IMG/VR virus record: IMGVR_UViG_3300034375_006719
Coordinates: 1-26,617 of that record
From: a virus
Strand: one strand, 5' to 3'
DNA: 26,617 bases
A program made the translations under genes and the position numbers. Positions 23,926 through 26,617 of this stretch are shown here, piece after piece. The notes under the pieces were generated by a model that was given only the letters and a program-made list of their open reading frames with translations, had not been told where the DNA came from and ran no database searches. The first letter of the stretch is position 1. Every line of letters begins with the position of its first letter.

Positions 23926-24127
23926 CTATGCCCCAAGTTGGAGCGGGTGGGTTGTAAAGTGTTCGAGTGTCACATGTTAACGGATCATAGTTTGGCTTAA
24001 TTCCGACTAAAAGCTCATACTCTGCGACAGGAAACACTTCTTTAAGATGATCCATTTCATCTCGATTACATTGAACCCAAGCAATGTAGTTAGGTTCTTC
24101 TTCTATTTGTTTGTAATAGATTTGCAT
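23873..24127 (-). CDS. Small protein of 84 residues, unknown
   Basis: It fills the gap between dCMP deaminase and the RNA polymerase gene, overlapping the first by 25 bases and the second by up to 53. The product begins MQIYYKQIEEEPNYIAW and has a Pro/Tyr-rich second half (YNPPAPTWGIDVWKR). It is acidic at the N-terminus and basic at the C-terminus, with no membrane segment. The ribosome site is weak (AAAGG about 12 bases upstream); reinitiation after the deaminase stop is possible. No family recognised. Some T7-like phages encode small host-RNA-polymerase or nuclease inhibitors in this size range, but nothing here shows that role. Confidence 0.65.
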   Translation of the reverse strand: MQIYYKQIEEEPNYIAWVQCNRDEMDHLKEVFPVAEYELLVGIKPNYDPLTCDTRTLYNPPAPTWGIDVWKRETDGRRKGLSSE

Positions 24128-24537
24128 AGGCGTATCATGCCTTTCTCTTTAAGTATTGTAAATGACTCCATATATCGTTCGTCTGCTTTATCAACAACAA
24201 CCTCTCGGATGCCAGACTGCAGGATAAGCTTAGTACACTCCATACAAGGCGCGAGCGTAGAGTAGAGTGTGGCATCCAATCCGTTGCCGCCATCACGAGA
24301 TAGCTTGCAGATAGCATTAGCTTCAGCATGAATGACGTAAGGTAATGTAACCCCAGTAGTAGGATGCTTGCAGTTATTAGGAAACCCCGTAGGAGTACCG
24401 TTCCAACCCATTGAAATAATATTTCCATTTTTAACAATAACTGCTCCTACTTTAGTGTCGCTATCATAAGACATCTCGCTAACTCGTTTAGCAATGTCCA
24501 TATATAAATCGTCGTATCTAGCTTGTTTTGCCGTCAT
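24103..24537 (-). CDS. dCMP deaminase
   Basis: A 144-residue zinc enzyme that converts dCMP to dUMP and so feeds dTMP synthesis. The zinc site is visible: His70-Ala-Glu72 in VIHAEANAI (Glu as proton shuttle) and Cys98/Cys101 in PCMEC. DTKVGAVIVKNG and GWNGTPTGFPNNC are typical of the deoxycytidylate deaminase family. I chose Met at 24537 because GGAG sits 7 bases upstream and the homologous region starts here; the frame is open 22 codons further but those residues (LRLLLPWRT) do not look like the family. It works with the class II reductase in this window to supply deoxynucleotides. Its start overlaps the end of the 44-residue gene. Confidence 0.93.
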   Translation of the reverse strand: MTAKQARYDDLYMDIAKRVSEMSYDSDTKVGAVIVKNGNIISMGWNGTPTGFPNNCKHPTTGVTLPYVIHAEANAICKLSRDGGNGLDATLYSTLAPCMECTKLILQSGIREVVVDKADERYMESFTILKEKGMIRLCKSITNK

Positions 24538-24652
24538 TAGAGTTCTCCACGGCAGCAATAGCCTCAGACATTGGCCTGATTTTACCACCACCTTTTGAGT
24601 CAAGGTTTTGTATCTTAATCGCTTTTCTGCGAATAGATTTCTTGTAATTCAT
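24518..24652 (-). CDS. Small basic protein of 44 residues, unknown
   Basis: A short gene with GAGGGG (24660-24665) placed 7 bases before its ATG, between the 61-residue gene and dCMP deaminase. The product starts MNYKKSIRRKAIKIQNL, strongly basic, then GGGKIRPMSEAI and an acidic tail VENSNDGKTS. It overlaps both neighbours, and the ribosome site of the deaminase lies inside its last codons. The frame is open further upstream but without a convincing start. Charge suggests nucleic-acid or phosphate binding, which is only a guess. Confidence 0.6.
   Translation of the reverse strand: MNYKKSIRRKAIKIQNLDSKGGGKIRPMSEAIAAVENSNDGKTS
24545..24548 (-). promoter_or_regulatory. Ribosome binding site fixing the dCMP deaminase start
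   Basis: GGAG on the minus strand, 7 bases before the ATG at 24537, within the end of the upstream 44-residue gene. It supports the shorter 144-residue protein over the 166-residue open frame. Confidence 0.8.
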
Positions 24653-24800
24653 TTTGAAGCCCCTCAATTTTATTTTGGCGCATGATCGCTTTACTACGAT
24701 ATTGATTACGCTCATTAGTAATGTGTTTAATAGTTGCTTTAGCAAGAGCTAACTCCTGCTGAAGCAAACCTATTTGATGATACAATGCAGCCTCGCTCAT
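24615..24800 (-). CDS. Small coiled-coil protein of 61 residues, unknown
   Basis: Starts in an ATGA overlap with the primase-helicase stop codon; GAGG lies 7 bases upstream in the helicase coding end. The product (MSEAALYHQIGLLQQELALA...) is almost entirely a predicted helix with leucines spaced for a coiled coil (IGLLQQELALAKATIKHI, KIEGLQNELQEI). No family recognised. Tight coupling to the helicase suggests a co-expressed accessory or adaptor protein. Confidence 0.75.
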   Translation of the reverse strand: MSEAALYHQIGLLQQELALAKATIKHITNERNQYRSKAIMRQNKIEGLQNELQEIYSQKSD

Positions 24801-26455
24801 GACAATACCTCAAAGTCAATTTCATTTGCGTCATGATAGCTTAACCGTGTAGTATCATGGTTGTATTTAGCGCTTTCAGCCGGACCTGTTTTGCCTGTAA
24901 AACGACTCTTTAATACAACGAAGTTAATAGTATTACGTATTTGTTCGTCTTCATTAGCCATGTCTCTTGCAAAACCAATGATGTCAAAAGAAATCTGCTT
25001 AATTGAGCCTGAGCCTTTGATATCATCCATAGAAGGAAGTTTACCTTGCTCAAAGGTTGTACCTCCACCTTGTACTTTACGGAGATGACTAATAACGCCT
25101 AACCAAATATTATGCTTCTTAGTAAGCTTAAGTAAGTCAGACATTACCTTATCAATAGCTTCATTGCCAGTATAACCTTCAGCACCCTCAGAGACTGCAA
25201 TAGTAATATGGTCAAGAATAAGATATTTACAACCCATAAGAGCCATGTATTCAATCTTATCGATAAGAGACTCATCACCAACTGAACCTTGATGATCAAG
25301 CAATACTAACTTTTCTGAACCGAATACAGCACGACTAGCTTTTTCCTGCTCTTCAATTGATACATCATGTTCTTGAAGATTGCGTTCAAGTTTCATTTGA
25401 ATAAACTTTTCAGCAGTATCACCAATGCTTTCTTCAAGTGATATCATACCAACTTTATCATCTGTTTTATCAAGAAGATCTAATACAATCTCTTTAATAA
25501 CAGTAGACTTACCGCTACCAGTACCGCTAGTAAACAATGTAATTTCGCCGAAGCGCATACCTTTGGTTTTATTGTCAATACCACGAAGACAATCAGGATA
25601 AGCCACAGACTCAGTAGAACGTCTAGCAAGATACTGCTCCCATACAGGCTCATGGCCTACTACAATGCCAGCTGGACTGTAAGGTTGTGCATCCCAAATA
25701 GCTTGCATTACTCCATGCATACCTGTAGCTACATACAATTCACAGGGATCTTTAGCTGCACTAGTAGCAATCTTAATCTTATCAATTCCGATAATATTAG
25801 CTGCTTCTTTAATTGCCTTTTGTCCTGCAGCATCTTTATCAAAGAATAAAACTACTTCTTGAAAAGATCTGATCCATGTCCGAGCGTGAAGAAGGCTTTT
25901 AAGATTAGAAGCACTTGCAATTGATATACAGGGATAGATTTTATTATATTTATCAAGTGAAGCTTGCGCGATTGCCATCGCATCGAATTCGCCCTCCGTG
26001 ATGACAAGTCGTTTTCCACCTGCATGAAAAGCGTGAACGCCGAAAGGCCAAACATCTTTAAAGTCTCCTACTGTTTTAAATTGTTTAGGTAGCGTACGTG
26101 TTTTATAGGCTACAGGATGGTGTGTATCTGCGTGATAAGGATAATTATAAGCAGTAATATTACGTTCACTGTCATAGTTAACACGTACACCATAATGTTC
26201 TGCTACTTTACGAGTAATACGCCGATCTTCTACGCCACGACAATCACCCAGATTAGCCTCAAACAATTCAAGGCTAGTATTATTAGTGTCTAGAGGCATG
26301 TCCTCTTCCTTTCCAATTTCTTTTTCATAATGGTTACATACAAAACAGTAACCGTGTCCATCATCATATAAAGTAAAGCCATCGCTGCTAGGACAAGCAG
26401 GACATTTAGTTTTACCTATTTCTTTACTCTCCGTATATTCTGCTTTCTTTGGCAT
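24797..26455 (-). CDS. T7 gp4-type primase-helicase
   Basis: A 552-residue bifunctional replication protein that makes RNA primers and unwinds DNA as a hexamer. The N-terminal zinc finger is complete (Cys18, Cys21, Cys37, Cys40 in CPACPSSDGF and YCFVC). The TOPRIM primase core shows LVITEGEFDAMA (Glu154) and LFFDKDAAG (Asp206, Asp208). The RecA-like helicase domain has Walker A SGTGSGKST (Lys316), the catalytic acidic pair in SLEES, Walker B YLILDH (Asp415), ISHLRK (His457), and KSRFTG (Arg518, likely arginine finger). Length is close to T7 gp4 (566), so it appears full-length. AGGAAGGAAG lies about 6 bases before the ATG. It is followed without gap by the 61-residue gene. Confidence 0.97.
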   Translation of the reverse strand: MPKKAEYTESKEIGKTKCPACPSSDGFTLYDDGHGYCFVCNHYEKEIGKEEDMPLDTNNTSLELFEANLGDCRGVEDRRITRKVAEHYGVRVNYDSERNITAYNYPYHADTHHPVAYKTRTLPKQFKTVGDFKDVWPFGVHAFHAGGKRLVITEGEFDAMAIAQASLDKYNKIYPCISIASASNLKSLLHARTWIRSFQEVVLFFDKDAAGQKAIKEAANIIGIDKIKIATSAAKDPCELYVATGMHGVMQAIWDAQPYSPAGIVVGHEPVWEQYLARRSTESVAYPDCLRGIDNKTKGMRFGEITLFTSGTGSGKSTVIKEIVLDLLDKTDDKVGMISLEESIGDTAEKFIQMKLERNLQEHDVSIEEQEKASRAVFGSEKLVLLDHQGSVGDESLIDKIEYMALMGCKYLILDHITIAVSEGAEGYTGNEAIDKVMSDLLKLTKKHNIWLGVISHLRKVQGGGTTFEQGKLPSMDDIKGSGSIKQISFDIIGFARDMANEDEQIRNTINFVVLKSRFTGKTGPAESAKYNHDTTRLSYHDANEIDFEVLS

Positions 26456-26617
26456 ATCGAGCTTCCTTCCTACGGTTTCTAGCTCTATCTGATTTAACTA
26501 CTCGCTCTGCTTTCTGGTTTTTCTCAGCCAACATATCAAGTAATAGCTCATCCCATTCATCTGCCTCTGGCTCTGCCTTTTTATTAGGTATTACCTGTTG
26601 CTGTGGAATAGAATTAT
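26424..26617 (-). CDS. C-terminal end of a basic protein, unknown (cut by window edge)
   Basis: A frame open from the right edge yields 63 residues: a Gln/Pro-rich start (SIPQQQVIPNKKAEPE), an acidic stretch (EADEWDELLLDML) and a long basic helix (KAERVVKSDRARNRRKEAR). It ends with TAA at 26424-26426 inside the start of the primase-helicase gene, overlapping it by 32 bases, and its codons contain the helicase ribosome site. The function is unknown; an upstream replication-operon gene is likely. It covers all of the sequence to the right of the helicase start. Confidence 0.7.
   Translation of the reverse strand, partial: NSIPQQQVIPNKKAEPEADEWDELLLDMLAEKNQKAERVVKSDRARNRRKEARYAKESRIYGE

Noticed and set aside
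24538-24603. N-terminal extension of dCMP deaminase to a 166-residue form
   Set aside because: The extension does not resemble the family and would ignore the GGAG placed 7 bases before the ATG at 24537.
24653-24745. Upstream extension of the 44-residue gene to 75 residues
   Set aside because: The internal ATG at 24652 has GAGGGG at 7 bases; the extension has no comparable signal and overlaps more of the 61-residue gene.
1-26617. tRNA genes, CRISPR arrays, integrase/att sites, insertion sequences
   Set aside because: None seen: no cloverleaf-like intergenic segment, no regular spaced repeats, no recombinase or transposase motifs; the genes are packed with almost no free space.

Overview
The window is a 26.6 kb internal piece of an AT-rich, tightly packed tailed-phage genome, most likely a T7-like podovirus. 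The evidence is a single-subunit T7-type RNA polymerase, a T7 gp4-type primase-helicase, a gp12/P22 gp10-like tail nozzle protein, a run of very large virion-interior (ejection) proteins, a T4-type lysozyme and a holin of the 3-TM gene-transfer-agent type. A B12-dependent (class II) ribonucleotide reductase, the GTA-type holin and low GC suggest a marine phage, possibly of an alphaproteobacterium; the host is inference. Both ends are cut inside genes. No tRNA, CRISPR array, insertion sequence or integrase was seen, and no gap between genes exceeds 300 bases.

Layout. Plus strand, 1-21734: the tail end of an unidentified gene, holin, lysozyme (with a probable small membrane-protein gene embedded in another frame), class II ribonucleotide reductase, a 1420-residue nozzle-like protein whose two halves are separated by a long repeat-rich insertion, a 55-residue gene, a GNAT-like protein, then six virion-type proteins of 213, 198, 455, 935, 1530 and 1254 residues, and a last 83-residue gene. 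Minus strand, 26617-21787 (transcribed leftwards): a partial basic gene, primase-helicase, two tiny genes, dCMP deaminase, an 84-residue gene and the T7-type RNA polymerase. The two units converge on one bidirectional terminator at about 21731-21788.

How it fits together. The minus-strand unit looks like the replication/nucleotide/transcription operon, and the plus-strand unit like the late morphogenesis and lysis operon. The most striking point is that the last large plus-strand gene (17708-21472) carries the motifs of a second single-subunit RNA polymerase: a GR...PQ..K loop, motif A D787, motif B K869/R873/Y881-G and motif C H1078-D1079. It resembles the N4 virion RNA polymerase group more than T7 gp1. 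It lies directly behind the giant ejection protein, so I infer it is packaged and injected. The ejection protein itself begins with a staphylococcal-nuclease-like domain that keeps most catalytic residues (D21, R33, E41, R92). Together they suggest an injected nuclease plus polymerase, with the T7-type polymerase made later in infection. This is a hypothesis from motifs and gene order, not a demonstrated system.

Limits: all family calls are by eye from motifs and remembered homologues; no database search or structure prediction was run.
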